DNA of 64,000 nt from Atopobiaceae bacterium. Lineage in GTDB: Bacteria; Actinomycetota; Coriobacteriia; Coriobacteriales; Atopobiaceae. Made by a program: the position numbers and the translations under genes. Shown piece by piece: positions 8,574-17,081 of this stretch. Numbering within the stretch: the stretch's first letter is position 1; the number at the start of each line of letters is the position of its first letter. The notes beneath the pieces were generated by a model that was not told the DNA's origin, ran no database searches, and saw only the letters and a list, made by a program, of their open reading frames with translations. The stretch spans positions 62,001 to 126,000 of the forward strand of contig JAFWKQ010000021.1 in the NCBI GenBank assembly GCA_017545665.1, written 5' to 3'.

Positions 8574-9851
8574 TTACAGAGCGCGAGCGCCAATGTCGGT
8601 GCGGAATTGCTTTCCTTCAAAGTTTATAAGGTCGCAGGCAGCATATGCATTGCGCCTTGCCTCGGAAAACGTGGGCGCTACTGCGGTAACGTCCAAAACA
8701 CGCCCGCCGGCAGTCAACGTATTACCCTCATCATCCAGCTTGGTACCAGCGTGATACACCGTAATACCTTCCTGCGCCGCCGCTGCTTCCAGACCTGTAA
8801 TACGTTTTCCCGATTCGTATTTTCCAGGATAGTCAGCACTTGCCAAAACAACCGATACGGCGTAATCATCATCCCATTGCACCATGGAAGGCGCGAGCGT
8901 TCCCGCGTCGCACGCCATGAACACCTCCAACAGATCGGCATGCATGCGGGGGAGTACCACCTGGGTCTCGGGATCGCCAAAGCGCGCGTTAAACTCGAGT
9001 ACCTTGGGGCCATCCTTGGTAAGCATGAAACCGCCGTACAGGCAACCGGAATACACGATGCCATCCGCCGCAAGCTGAGCTACCACGCGTTCCATTATGT
9101 TTGTCATGCAAGCAAGGTCTTCGGCTGCAACCAAATGCTCGGGAACAGGGGAGTACACACCCATTCCTCCGGTATTGGGACCCTTGTCTCCATCATACGC
9201 GCGCTTGTGGTCTTGGCTCGTGGCAAGCGGCACCACGGTTTTGCCATCCGTGAGCGCCAGGAGGCTGCATTCCGGTCCCTCGAGCATCTCTTCCACGACC
9301 ACGGTGTTTCCGGCTTCGCCAAAGGCACCCTCGAAGCACTGTGCAACGCCTACAAGTGCCTCTTCGGTGGACTGAGCCACGATTACGCCCTTGCCTGCGG
9401 CCAATCCATCCGCTTTAATGACGCAGGGACCGGCAAGCTCGCGTACGTAGTCCTCGCACGCCTCGCGATCGGTAAAGCTCTTATACGCCGCAGTGGGCAC
9501 GTCCGCACGAGCCATAACCTGCTTGGCAAATTCCTTGGAGCCTTCCATACGCGCTGCGTTGGCGTTTGGTCCAAAGCAGGGGATTCCCGCCTCTCGCACG
9601 GCATCGGCCACGCCTTCGACGAGCGGAGCCTCGGGACCAATAACCACTAGGCCAATGTTGTTCTGCGCTGCCCACGTGGCAACCTCGGTGGGGGAGTCCT
9701 GGCTTATCGGCGCCTGTTGGGCAAGTTGCAGCATGCCGCCGTTGCCTGGAGCAACATACAGCTTGCCCGCACGCGGCGATTCCGCGAGCTTTAGTAGAAG
9801 CGCGTGCTCACGTCCACCAGCACCGAGCAGCAGAATATCGATTTTGTCCAT
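8574..9851 (-). CDS. purD: Phosphoribosylamine-glycine ligase
   Basis: PurD catalyses the second step of de novo purine synthesis, joining glycine to 5-phosphoribosylamine with ATP. The 425-residue length is normal. The N-terminus (ILLLGAGGREHALLLKL) and the ATP-grasp motifs KADGLAAGKGV, EGPECSLLALTDG, NTGGMGVYSP and LEFNARFGDPETQ are all present. The ATG at 9851 was chosen because AGGAGG sits 7 bp upstream; a longer in-frame extension exists but crosses a terminator-like hairpin. It follows purA in the same orientation, linking two purine enzymes. Confidence 0.97.
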   Translation of the reverse strand: MDKIDILLLGAGGREHALLLKLAESPRAGKLYVAPGNGGMLQLAQQAPISQDSPTEVATWAAQNNIGLVVIGPEAPLVEGVADAVREAGIPCFGPNANAARMEGSKEFAKQVMARADVPTAAYKSFTDREACEDYVRELAGPCVIKADGLAAGKGVIVAQSTEEALVGVAQCFEGAFGEAGNTVVVEEMLEGPECSLLALTDGKTVVPLATSQDHKRAYDGDKGPNTGGMGVYSPVPEHLVAAEDLACMTNIMERVVAQLAADGIVYSGCLYGGFMLTKDGPKVLEFNARFGDPETQVVLPRMHADLLEVFMACDAGTLAPSMVQWDDDYAVSVVLASADYPGKYESGKRITGLEAAAAQEGITVYHAGTKLDDEGNTLTAGGRVLDVTAVAPTFSEARRNAYAACDLINFEGKQFRTDIGARAL

Positions 9852-9904
9852 GGTTCTTCCTCCTGTGTTTCTTGCGTAGCCAATATATGTTACCCGCAAA
9901 ATAG

Positions 9905-9933
9905 GGGAGAGTGCGCATTTGCACGCACTCTCC
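9905..9933 (-). terminator. Probable terminator after purA
   Basis: GGAGAGTGCG and its inverted copy CGCACTCTCC form a 10-bp stem. Read on the minus strand it is followed by CCCCTATTTTGCG. It lies between purA and purD, so purD may need its own promoter. Confidence 0.6.
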
Positions 9934-9963
9934 GAACGAAGATAGGGCCAAACTGTTGCCGAT

Positions 9964-9992
9964 GGCACAGTTATACCTGGTATAAGTGTGCC
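9964..9992. repeat. TATACC-type palindrome between purA and purD
   Basis: GGCACAGTTATACC pairs with GGTATAAGTGTGCC in a nearly perfect 14-bp stem directly after the purA stop. It is the same family as the palindromes at 7323, 12833, 47756 and 54141. Confidence 0.85.
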
Positions 9993-9998
9993 ACCCGA

Positions 9999-11279
9999 TT
10001 AGCGCCAGTAGCGGTCGATCGTCTGCTCGCGATCGGGACCCACGGTTATGATGCTCACCCGCACGCCAGCAAGCTGCTCTAGGAAGTCGATGTAGTCCTT
10101 TGCCTCACGAGGCAGCTGATAGAAGTTGCGCACGTCGGATATGTCGCACTTCCATCCTGGGAGCGTCTCGTATACGGGCTTGGCGTGATAGAACACGCTC
10201 TGGTGCTCAGGCACGGTGGTATAGCGCACGCCGTCGCACTCGTAGGCCACGCATACCTTGATCTCGTCCAGGCAACCAAGCACATCCAGCTTGGTAATCG
10301 CCAGGTCCGTAAGGCCGTTTACGCGAGCTGCGTAGTTAACGACCACCGCGTCGTACCAGCCGCAGCGACGCTTGCGTCCCGTCGTTACGCCAAACTCGTG
10401 TCCGACCTCTCCGAGCTTGTCACCCGTCTTATCGAAGAGCTCGGTGGGGAAGGGGCCGCTACCCACGCGCGTGAGGTACGCCTTGGCAATGCCCAGCACG
10501 CGCTGGATGTGCACCGGTCCCACGCCGCTGCCCGTAACGGCTCCACCCGCCGTGCAGTTTGAGCTGGTAACGAAGGGATAGGTACCGTGATCGATGTCGA
10601 GCATGGTGGCCTGCGCTCCCTCAAACAGCACGGAGCGACCGCTCTCCAGCTGCTCGTTCAAGAACATCGAGCTCTCCACGATAAAGGAACGAATGCGCGC
10701 CGCCATGGGCAAATACGTCTCGCAGATCTGATCTACCGTATAGGTGGGCAGCTCGTAGACCTTCTCTAAAATCGGGTTCGTGTATGCCAGCGCCGCCTCG
10801 AGCTTTTGGCGGAAGATCTTCTCGTCCAGCATGTCCTGAATGCGCAGGCCGGTACGATTCATCTTGTCCATGTAGGTGGGGCCGACACCTCGCTTGGTGG
10901 TGCCGATGAGGTTCTTCCCCAGCTTCTTCTCGTGCGCACCGTCCAAATCCTTGTGATAGGGCATAACTATGTGCGCATTGCCCGAAATCCTCAGATCATC
11001 GTAGGCGATGCCCTGTTCGTCCAGCAGGCCGAATTCCTCAAGCAGGATGGTGGGATCCACGATGCACCCGTTCCCGATAACGGGGATGGTGTGTTCGTAC
11101 ATAACGCCACTGGGCACCTGGTGCAAGGCCAGCTTCTTTCCGTTGGCAATTACCGTATGGCCGGCGTTCGCACCGCCGGCATAGCGGCACACCACGTCAT
11201 AGTCGCCAGAGATAAGGTCGGTGACCTTGCCTTTTCCTTCGTCACCCCATTGGGTACCCACAAGTACGTCTGCTGCCAT
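9999..11279 (-). CDS. purA: Adenylosuccinate synthetase
   Basis: PurA joins aspartate to IMP using GTP, the first committed step to AMP. The 426 residues begin with the signature VLVGTQWGDEGKGK. NAGHTV, the GTKRGVGPTY motif and the TTGRKRRCGW stretch follow, all conserved for IMP and GTP binding. The ATG at 11279 is preceded by AAAGGAAAGG at good spacing. It lies downstream of dnaB in the same orientation, with 81 bp between them. Confidence 0.97.
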   Translation of the reverse strand: MAADVLVGTQWGDEGKGKVTDLISGDYDVVCRYAGGANAGHTVIANGKKLALHQVPSGVMYEHTIPVIGNGCIVDPTILLEEFGLLDEQGIAYDDLRISGNAHIVMPYHKDLDGAHEKKLGKNLIGTTKRGVGPTYMDKMNRTGLRIQDMLDEKIFRQKLEAALAYTNPILEKVYELPTYTVDQICETYLPMAARIRSFIVESSMFLNEQLESGRSVLFEGAQATMLDIDHGTYPFVTSSNCTAGGAVTGSGVGPVHIQRVLGIAKAYLTRVGSGPFPTELFDKTGDKLGEVGHEFGVTTGRKRRCGWYDAVVVNYAARVNGLTDLAITKLDVLGCLDEIKVCVAYECDGVRYTTVPEHQSVFYHAKPVYETLPGWKCDISDVRNFYQLPREAKDYIDFLEQLAGVRVSIITVGPDREQTIDRYWR

Positions 11280-11360
11280 GGCCTTTCCTTTCGCGTACTC
11301 TTGAATTACGTCTTCCAAACGGCGTCCCACGAGCGACGCCTGACGAGCTTTGCCGTTCCG

Positions 11361-12752
11361 TTATACCTCGTGATAGGGGTCCACCTCGTAAAACTTAATG
11401 GTCTCGCCATCAAAGCGCATGGGCACCGTTGCCAGCGGACCCGAACGGTTCTTCGCAATTATGAAGTCGGTAATGCCTTGGTCGGGCCTATCGCTGCGCT
11501 CGGCCTCCTCGGGCGTGGCAGAGCGATCCAGAAGGATAACGATGTCGGCGTCCTGCTCAATCGAGCCCGATTCGCGCAGGTCGGAAAGCTGCGGACGCTT
11601 GCCCGTACGACCCTCCACCTCACGGTTGAGCTGACTCAGCGCCACCACGGGCACATCCAGGTCCTTTGCCATGATCTTTATGCCACGGCTCATCTCGCCC
11701 ACCTGCGTGGCACGGTTGTCGTTGCGGTTGCCACCAGACGGTGCCGACAAAAGCTGCAGGTAGTCGATTATTACGATGCCATTCTCCTTGCCGTGGAGCA
11801 TGCGACGTGCCTTGGCGCGAATTTCCGTTACGGTGGTTCCCGGGGTGTCGTCTATGAGGATGTCCAGCTGACGCAGCTCCTCGGTTGCCTCAAGGATCTG
11901 CGGCCACTGATTGGGGTGTATGTTCGCGGAGCGAATGTCGGTGAGCTTTATGAGCGAGCGAGCCGCAAGCAGGCGCTGCGCGATTTCCACCTTGCTCATC
12001 TCCAGCGAGAAGAGCGCGACGCTGGCACCTTGCTCCGCCGCGTTTACGGCCAGGTTCAGGCAGAACGAGGTCTTGCCCACGCCAGGCCTTGCGCCCACGA
12101 CCACCATCTGACCACCACGGAAGCCGAGCAAGCGCGAGTCCAGGCCCGAGAAGCCCGTCTCCACGCCAAGGACATCCGTTTGGTTTTCGGCCTGCTCGCC
12201 AAGTTCGCTGTACAGCTGCTCCATGATCTCGGCAAGGTTGGAGTAGCTCGATCGGACGCCGCGGTCGGTAACCGAGAGGAGCATGCGCTCGGCCTGGTCC
12301 ACCACTTCCTTGGTGTCCTCGGGCGCGTCGAACGCGAGCGCGGCGATTTGCGCAGAGGCCGCGATCATCTGACGCAGGGTGGCGTCGCGGCGCAGCATCT
12401 CCGCATGGTGATGCCAACTCGCAAGCGCAAAGGGGTCGTTAACAAGATCGAGCAGGTACGCCATACCGCCTACGCGCTCCAGATTTCCCTCGCTCTTGAG
12501 TGCGTCGGCCAATGAGACCGGGTCTACGGGACGGCTCTCGTCAAACAGACGCCGCATGGCCATAAAGATCGTGCGGTTTGACGGGTTGTAGAAGTCTCCC
12601 TCGTTTATCTCGAGCAAGCACTCCTGAAACGCATCTGCCGACAAGAGCATCGCACTCAGAACCGACTGTTCCGCCTGGAGATCTTGCGGCATCTGACCAG
12701 TGTGGTTGAGCGTGGCCCGTGTGGGGTTTATCTCTAAATTTGTTTCGGGCAT
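11361..12752 (-). CDS. dnaB: Replicative DNA helicase
   Basis: DnaB is the hexameric 5'-3' helicase of the replication fork. It is 463 residues long, with the N-terminal domain beginning PQDLQAEQSVLSAMLLS and a RecA-like domain with Walker A GARPGVGKTSF near residue 205. Further motifs are SLEMSK, IIDYLQLL (Walker B) and LSQLNREVE. No intein is seen. ATG 12752 is preceded by AAAAGGAAG. The rplI-dnaB order after rpsF-ssb-rpsR is common in bacteria, but a clear terminator separates rplI from dnaB here. Confidence 0.97.
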   Translation of the reverse strand: MPETNLEINPTRATLNHTGQMPQDLQAEQSVLSAMLLSADAFQECLLEINEGDFYNPSNRTIFMAMRRLFDESRPVDPVSLADALKSEGNLERVGGMAYLLDLVNDPFALASWHHHAEMLRRDATLRQMIAASAQIAALAFDAPEDTKEVVDQAERMLLSVTDRGVRSSYSNLAEIMEQLYSELGEQAENQTDVLGVETGFSGLDSRLLGFRGGQMVVVGARPGVGKTSFCLNLAVNAAEQGASVALFSLEMSKVEIAQRLLAARSLIKLTDIRSANIHPNQWPQILEATEELRQLDILIDDTPGTTVTEIRAKARRMLHGKENGIVIIDYLQLLSAPSGGNRNDNRATQVGEMSRGIKIMAKDLDVPVVALSQLNREVEGRTGKRPQLSDLRESGSIEQDADIVILLDRSATPEEAERSDRPDQGITDFIIAKNRSGPLATVPMRFDGETIKFYEVDPYHEV

Positions 12753-12832
12753 AATAGCTTCCTTTTGAGCGTGGGGTGTATATCGTAGCAGAACGGGGGA
12801 GGGAAGGAGCTTGATGCTCGAGGAAGATAGTT

Positions 12833-12861
12833 GGCACACTTATATCAGGCATAAGTGCGCC
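12833..12861. repeat. TATACC-type palindrome upstream of dnaB
   Basis: GGCACACTTATATCAGGCATAAGTGCGCC forms an imperfect stem-loop just after the rplI terminator in the direction of transcription. It belongs to the family seen at four other sites in the window. Confidence 0.8.
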
Positions 12862-12873
12862 ACCCAACCCACG

Positions 12874-12902
12874 AAAAAACGCGACCCCCGAGAGGGTCGC
12901 GT
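12874..12902 (-). terminator. rplI: Rho-independent terminator after rplI
   Basis: On the minus strand GCGACCC and GGGTCGC form a GC-rich stem with a six-base loop, followed by GTTTTTT. It lies about 35 bp after the rplI stop and should end the rpsF-ssb-rpsR-rplI transcript. Confidence 0.9.
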
Positions 12903-12934
12903 CGAATAGTACAAGCCAATTGCTCGGAGTCAGC

Positions 12935-13471
12935 TTACTCCTCGGTAGCCTTGGCGGCTTCCTCGGTGGCCTCTGCAGTTTCCTCAGCCTCGGCAACCTC
13001 AGTCTCCTCGGCTGCAACCTGCTCCTCGTCCACGCCAACAAGCACGGCAACGGTTGCGTTGATGTCGCGATACAGGTTGATCTCCACCTCGTGGCGACCA
13101 GCCATCTTGATGGCCTGGCTACGACCGATGCGCTTGCGATCGATCTCCACGTCCAGCTGATCCTTGATGGCGTCGGCAATGTTTGCAGCGGTTACGGAGC
13201 CAAAGAGCTGGCCTTCCTCACCAATGCGTGCCTCCACCTTAATGGACTTGCCCTCGAGGGTCTCCTTAAGTGCCGCTGCGTCGGCCAGGCGCTTCTCCTC
13301 ACGCTTGGCAATGTTGTGGCGGCGCTCCTCGAGCTGCTTGAGATTACCCTTGGTCGCAGGAAGGGCCATGCGATTGGGATACAGGTAGTTCTCTGCGAAT
13401 CCCTGGGCAACGTCTACGACGTCGCCTTCGCCACCCTTGCCGCGAAGCTCACCCAGAAGGATTACTTTCAT
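12935..13471 (-). CDS. rplI: 50S ribosomal protein L9 (bL9) with acidic C-terminal extension
   Basis: The N-terminus (MKVILLGELRGKGGEGDVVDV then GFAENYLYP) is the L9 signature, a domain binding 23S rRNA domain V. A connecting helix leads to the C-terminal domain (LFGSVTAANIADAI). At 178 residues it is about 30 longer than usual; the surplus is an Ala/Glu-rich acidic tail after residue 148. It is the last gene of the rpsF operon, with a terminator after it. Confidence 0.97.
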   Translation of the reverse strand: MKVILLGELRGKGGEGDVVDVAQGFAENYLYPNRMALPATKGNLKQLEERRHNIAKREEKRLADAAALKETLEGKSIKVEARIGEEGQLFGSVTAANIADAIKDQLDVEIDRKRIGRSQAIKMAGRHEVEINLYRDINATVAVLVGVDEEQVAAEETEVAEAEETAEATEEAAKATEE

Positions 13472-13495
13472 GCGATTCTCCTTTCCTGGGTCGGC

Positions 13496-13768
13496 TTATC
13501 CGCGACCGCGCCCACCGCGGCTGGAAACCACGGGGATAACGTAGGGGATAAGGGCCATCTCGCGAGCGCGCTTGATGGCGTTCGCGATGTCGTGCTGATG
13601 CTGCGTGCAGGTGCCGGTAACACGGCGCGGCTTGATCTTGCCGCGATCGGTGGTGTACTTGCGAAGGAGCTGCACATCCTTGTAGTCGATGTACTCGGTG
13701 CCTTCCTTGCAGAACTGGCAATACCTACGACGCGGCTGGCGCTGATAGTCTTGCTTTTGCTGAGCCAT
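13496..13768 (-). CDS. rpsR: 30S ribosomal protein S18 (bS18)
   Basis: This 90-residue protein contains [11 protein letters not shown] and [17 protein letters not shown], followed by PRRVTGTC. These are diagnostic of S18, which pairs with S6 on the 30S platform. The C-x2-C near the N-terminus marks the zinc-type (C+) form. The ATG at 13768 has GAAAGG 7 bp upstream; a six-residue extension is possible but less likely. It sits between ssb and rplI. Confidence 0.97.
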   Translation of the reverse strand: MAQQKQDYQRQPRRRYCQFCKEGTEYIDYKDVQLLRKYTTDRGKIKPRRVTGTCTQHQHDIANAIKRAREMALIPYVIPVVSSRGGRGRG

Positions 13769-13825
13769 GTCGATGCCTTTCTTCAAACGGCTATGCCGTT
13801 CCTAACGTTGGGCCTATCCCAACCT

Positions 13826-14374
13826 CTAAAACGGAATGTCCTCGTCGTACACGTCGTCTTGGGGAGGCGGCGCGACGTTGGGACTTTGCTGCTGGGGAGC
13901 AGGTGCCGGCGCTGGCGCTTGATTTACAGGAGGGGCTGCGTACCCCTGCTGCGGAGCGGGCGCAGAGGCATTGAATGAGCCTCCTTGTTGCGCAGAAGGA
14001 CGCTGGTTGTTATATCCCCCCTGAGGGGCATATCCACCTTGCTGGCGAGGGGGACGCTCGTAGTCGATTTCGTCCACCACGACCTCTAGCTTGCTGCGGC
14101 GCTGGCCATCGCGCTCCCAGCTGCTATAGCGAAGCTTGCCTTCTACGAAAACCTTCTTACCTTTGTGCAGGTCTCGGGAGAGCCAATCCGCACGAGCCCC
14201 AAACAGAACGCAGTCTACAAAGTTGGCGTAGTCCTCCCATTCGCCGGTTGCGTTGTTGCGCCTCCGGTCGTTGACGGCCATGCCAAAGTTAAGTATCTGC
14301 ATTCCGCTCTGCGTGGAACGGATTTCCGGATCCCTCGTAAGATTGCCCGATATTGTTACCCTATTAACGCTCAC
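13826..14374 (-). CDS. ssb: Single-stranded DNA-binding protein
   Basis: The OB-fold begins VNRVTISGNLTRDPEIR and continues with LNFGMAVNDRR, and FVDCVLFGARADWLSRDL. A Gly/Gln/Pro/Ala-rich linker follows. The acidic tip reads DDVYDEDIPF, the partner-binding tail of SSB. I chose the GTG at 14374 because a GGAAGGCAGGA stretch precedes it; an upstream GTG at 14404 would add 10 residues but has no binding site. It protects single-stranded DNA and recruits repair proteins. It is co-transcribed with rpsF and rpsR, the classical arrangement. Confidence 0.96.
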   Translation of the reverse strand: MSVNRVTISGNLTRDPEIRSTQSGMQILNFGMAVNDRRRNNATGEWEDYANFVDCVLFGARADWLSRDLHKGKKVFVEGKLRYSSWERDGQRRSKLEVVVDEIDYERPPRQQGGYAPQGGYNNQRPSAQQGGSFNASAPAPQQGYAAPPVNQAPAPAPAPQQQSPNVAPPPQDDVYDEDIPF

Positions 14375-14428
14375 GCTGTTCCTGCCTTCCCTTTTTGCGC
14401 TCACCCGCAGGTGAGTGCCGTACCCGTG

Positions 14429-14728
14429 CTACTCCTGCTCGCTCTCAGGACGGACAACGATCATGTGACGCTTTACCGCATCGGTAATGCGAAGCACGCG
14501 ATCGAGCTCCTGAACATGAGTGGGGTCTGCATGGAAGTTCACGAGGATGTAGTTGCCCTCGCTAAGGTGATCGATCTCGTAGGCGAGCTTGCGCTTGCCC
14601 CAGTCGTCCACGTTGTCGATTGATCCACCCTGCCCAACGATGGCGCCGTCAATACGAGCGGTAACGTTTGCACGAATCTCGTCATTGGCGTTGGGATCAA
14701 CGATGTACAGCAGTTCATAAGCCTTCAT
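14429..14728 (-). CDS. rpsF: 30S ribosomal protein S6 (bS6)
   Basis: The 99-residue protein starts MKAYELLYIVDPN and has DWGKRKLAYEIDHLSEGNY and RHMIVVR, all S6 landmarks. ATG 14728 is preceded by GGAGG with 8-bp spacing. An in-frame GTG three codons upstream overlaps that binding site and is rejected. It is the first gene of the operon; the C-terminal acidic tail is short. Confidence 0.97.
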   Translation of the reverse strand: MKAYELLYIVDPNANDEIRANVTARIDGAIVGQGGSIDNVDDWGKRKLAYEIDHLSEGNYILVNFHADPTHVQELDRVLRITDAVKRHMIVVRPESEQE

Positions 14729-15147
14729 CTGATTCACCTCCTCTGGACTAATGGCCCCGGGTCGTGAAGGTCGCCCGGAACAGGAAAGTACGACCTGCTA
14801 TGGTACCACATGCACGGCTCTTGACTTCCTCATCGCCCAACTCCTGTATGTCTCCATGAGTCTACCCTTTGCCCAAGACTGGAATTCACGGCATTCTCGC
14901 AGGTATTGCCCCAATTTTTCAACATTCGCAGCTCCGATTCGGTGCAGCTCAATATAGTGACTTTTCCGTTGGAACTATCTCCATATTTTGTACACATATA
15001 TTAAATGGATCATAGACTTGATAAGAGCTTGCCCATTGGGTCCAGCACTTCTTCTTTGCCGTCAAAAAGAAGAAGTGCCACCCCTCCACGCGCCTTTGCG
15101 ACACTCGAAGGGATGGCACCATAGGGGTTGATGAGATAAAACCGTGG
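14729..15147. other. Gene-free 419-bp interval upstream of rpsF
   Basis: No coding frame here looks real. The right half is AT-rich and must hold the rpsF promoter on the minus strand, but I cannot pick one with confidence. A hairpin at 15046-15078 is described separately. Confidence 0.6.
15046..15078. terminator. Perfect 13-bp hairpin after the DUF4013-like gene
   Basis: GCACTTCTTCTTT at 15046-15058 pairs exactly with AAAGAAGAAGTGC at 15066-15078 around a 7-base loop. It lies about 70 bp after the stop of the minus-strand membrane-protein gene and may end its transcript. Confidence 0.6.
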
Positions 15148-16464
15148 CTAGTCGCCTTCCACGCGATCGTTTTCCCTTATTGCCTCAGACATGCTCTCGT
15201 AAAGGTCCTCGGCGTCCTTTTTGTCGTCGTGGTCGGATGCCTCTGGCTTCAGTGAAATCGTGGGGGGTAGCTGTTCGGAAGCGGGCTTGGGTGCTTCCTC
15301 GTTCGCCACGGTTTCCGGCTGGGGCTGCTGCGACACGACCTGCTGCGGCGGTTGCTGCATGGCCTCGGGCTCCTGCTGCCACGCCTCCACCTCTGGCTGG
15401 GGCTGTGGCTGCACCGACGCCTCTGTCTGCTGTGGCACAACCTGCTGCTGCAGCGTTTGCTCATGGATCTTCTCAGCCTCTTGCTGCGCGACCCTATACG
15501 CCTGCTCAGCCTGCAGCGCCGCTTGCGCAGGCTGCACAACCTGCTGCGTTTGCATGGGCTGCTGCGCGGGCGTCTGTTGCGTGGGATGCGCATACATACC
15601 GGGCTGCCCGCCCTGCGCCTGCATGGGTTGTTGCCATTGCTGAGCACTTGTCTGCGGTCCTGACGTATCCGGAAGGGGATCCTCGCTTCGTCCCCAGTTG
15701 GGAACGTCAAACTGACGCATCCACAACCCAAGCGCATTGACCACCAGCATCCTTACGGCATTTGCTACGAACGATATCACGTATCCAAACACCACGCATA
15801 CGGCCACAAAGGGAACGATCATGCCCGCCAGCATGCCCAAAACCACATCGCTATTCGTATACCCAGCGTTAAGTCTCAAAAAGAACGGGATAAAGAACAG
15901 CATGCAAATGATGACGAATACCGTAACGATCGCGGCAATAATAAACCCACACACGAACTGAATAAGAAATACGCGCAGGAAACCGCTGGTATCACGCCTA
16001 ATAAGCTCAATAATGCGATTTGGCTGATATCCCGCACCAATCTTTTCGTATATTGCCGTGCGCAACTCGGCAACCATGATCGCCAAATTCGCAATCGCCA
16101 TAATTACCGAAAGAGCCAAGCTCGCCATGGCGGCCAGGAGCCTGCCTACGTTTCCAGGCAAAAACGATAAGAGCACGTTGACGGTGCCGATCACAAGGCT
16201 AAGGAGAACTCCCCAGCCGAGACTCACCACGAACGCGCGCGCTCCACTGGTTACGCATTTGCCAATGTCCACGTTCTTCTGCTTGGGGGCGGAATCGACT
16301 CCCCATGCGGTAAGACGCGCCCACTCCAAGGCGAATCCCTTGTTTCCAAATTCTCCCACGACTGGCACCAACGATGCCGCCGCCATAACGAGTAGGGGCT
16401 TAATCCAGCCCTTGTCGCGTGTGAGCATTGCCCACGAAAGGGAAAAGTATCTTTGGTCATCCAT
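15148..16464 (-). CDS. DUF4013-like multi-pass membrane protein with Gln/Pro-rich tail
   Basis: The 438-residue protein starts MDDQRYFSLSWAMLTRDKGW. It has about six hydrophobic segments in residues 20-265 (for example WGVLLSLVIGTVNVLLSFLP and FIIAAIVTVFVIICMLFFIP). The layout resembles the DUF4013 family, whose function is unknown. Residues about 280-400 are a low-complexity Gln/Pro/Ala stretch and the end is charged. The tail is probably disordered and cytoplasmic. It is monocistronic, between the tRNA-Ser terminators and the rpsF region. Recognition of the family is moderate; no enzymatic motif is seen. Confidence 0.7.
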   Translation of the reverse strand: MDDQRYFSLSWAMLTRDKGWIKPLLVMAAASLVPVVGEFGNKGFALEWARLTAWGVDSAPKQKNVDIGKCVTSGARAFVVSLGWGVLLSLVIGTVNVLLSFLPGNVGRLLAAMASLALSVIMAIANLAIMVAELRTAIYEKIGAGYQPNRIIELIRRDTSGFLRVFLIQFVCGFIIAAIVTVFVIICMLFFIPFFLRLNAGYTNSDVVLGMLAGMIVPFVAVCVVFGYVISFVANAVRMLVVNALGLWMRQFDVPNWGRSEDPLPDTSGPQTSAQQWQQPMQAQGGQPGMYAHPTQQTPAQQPMQTQQVVQPAQAALQAEQAYRVAQQEAEKIHEQTLQQQVVPQQTEASVQPQPQPEVEAWQQEPEAMQQPPQQVVSQQPQPETVANEEAPKPASEQLPPTISLKPEASDHDDKKDAEDLYESMSEAIRENDRVEGD

Positions 16465-16535
16465 GACGTTACCTCCTATAACGACATATTAGAGAACCAT
16501 TATAGGGGTTATCCACGCCGCAAATCAAAGCTGGT

Positions 16536-16611
16536 AAAAAAGCTGACAAGGGGACAGGTCACTTGTCAGCTTTTCGTTGCCGTGCTGACAAGGGGACAGG
16601 TCACTTGTCAG
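16536..16611. repeat. Two tandem GGGGACAG-type hairpins
   Basis: AAAAGCTGACAAG and CTTGTCAGCTTTT flank GGGACAGGTCA at 16536-16574, and a second copy lies at 16583-16611. On the minus strand the first ends in TTTTTT, so it can also serve as terminator for the two tRNA-Ser genes. Related motifs occur at 20426, 21815, 21855 and 58900. Confidence 0.85.
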
Positions 16612-16700
16612 CTTTTGGGCTTCTCGCGACCTTCCGGTTCGAATCCCCTACGCGTCCTCCCAAAGAAAAGCGCCCCGTTGCCGGGACGCGGTTTGTGCTC

Positions 16701-16791
16701 TGGCGGAGGAGGAGGGATTCGAACCCTCGTGACCCGAAAAGGGCCAAACGGTTTTCGAGACCGCCGCATTCAACCACTCTGCCACCCCTCC
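16701..16791 (-). tRNA. tRNA-Ser (anticodon CGA)
   Basis: This is a 91-nt class II tRNA with a long variable arm. Acceptor GGAGGGG pairs with CTCCTCC, the anticodon loop CTCGAAA gives CGA, the T-loop is GGTTCGAATCC, and the 3' CCA is encoded. Confidence 0.96.
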
Positions 16792-16802
16792 GAAGGGTGA
16801 AA

Positions 16803-16823
16803 GCGGCGCCTTGACGGCGCCGC
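16803..16823 (-). terminator. GC-rich hairpin between the two tRNA-Ser genes
   Basis: GCGGCGCC and GGCGCCGC form a perfect 8-bp stem with a five-base loop, followed on the minus strand by TTTC. It may end part of the tRNA-Ser(GGA) transcript or act as a processing signal. Confidence 0.5.
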
Positions 16824-16832
16824 GGAAAGCTC

Positions 16833-16924
16833 TGGCGGAGAGTCGGGGATTCGAACCCCGGATGCGCTTTAGGCGCATACACGATTTCCAATCGTGCTCC
16901 TTCGGCCAGCTCGGACAACTCTCC
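16833..16924 (-). tRNA. tRNA-Ser (anticodon GGA)
   Basis: This is a 92-nt class II tRNA. Acceptor GGAGAGT pairs with ACTCTCC, the anticodon loop TTGGAAA carries GGA, the variable arm is long, the T-loop is GGTTCGAATCC and CCA is encoded. Confidence 0.96.
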
Positions 16925-16940
16925 TTTTAGCGCGCACGTA

Positions 16941-16970
16941 AGTATAGCACAGTCGTATGCCATACGGCAA
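16941..16970 (-). promoter_or_regulatory. Promoter of the tRNA-Ser pair
   Basis: On the minus strand TTGCCG (16965-16970) and TATACT (16941-16946) are separated by 18 bp. The -10 lies 16 bp before the tRNA 5' end. Confidence 0.65.
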
Positions 16971-17014
16971 GTGGCAGATAACAACGTCACCCTTGCACGC
17001 AAGCATGCCACTCG

Positions 17015-17042
17015 TTGCAACAAGTTCGAACATCCTTACAAT
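17015..17042 (+). promoter_or_regulatory. Promoter of the zinc-ribbon membrane protein gene
   Basis: TTGCAA (17015-17020) and TACAAT (17037-17042) are 16 bp apart. Transcription would start near 17049, giving a leader of about 30 nt to the ATG at 17082. Confidence 0.6.
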
Positions 17043-17081
17043 TGATTATTGTCATGCCAACTCAGGGATTGCGAGAAACCC

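Noticed and set aside
8466..12515. Long plus-strand frames opposite purD, purA and dnaB
   Set aside because: They are antisense shadows of recognised essential genes.
16509..16517. TTATCCACG as a DnaA box
   Set aside because: It is a single copy 18-20 kb from dnaA with no cluster around it.
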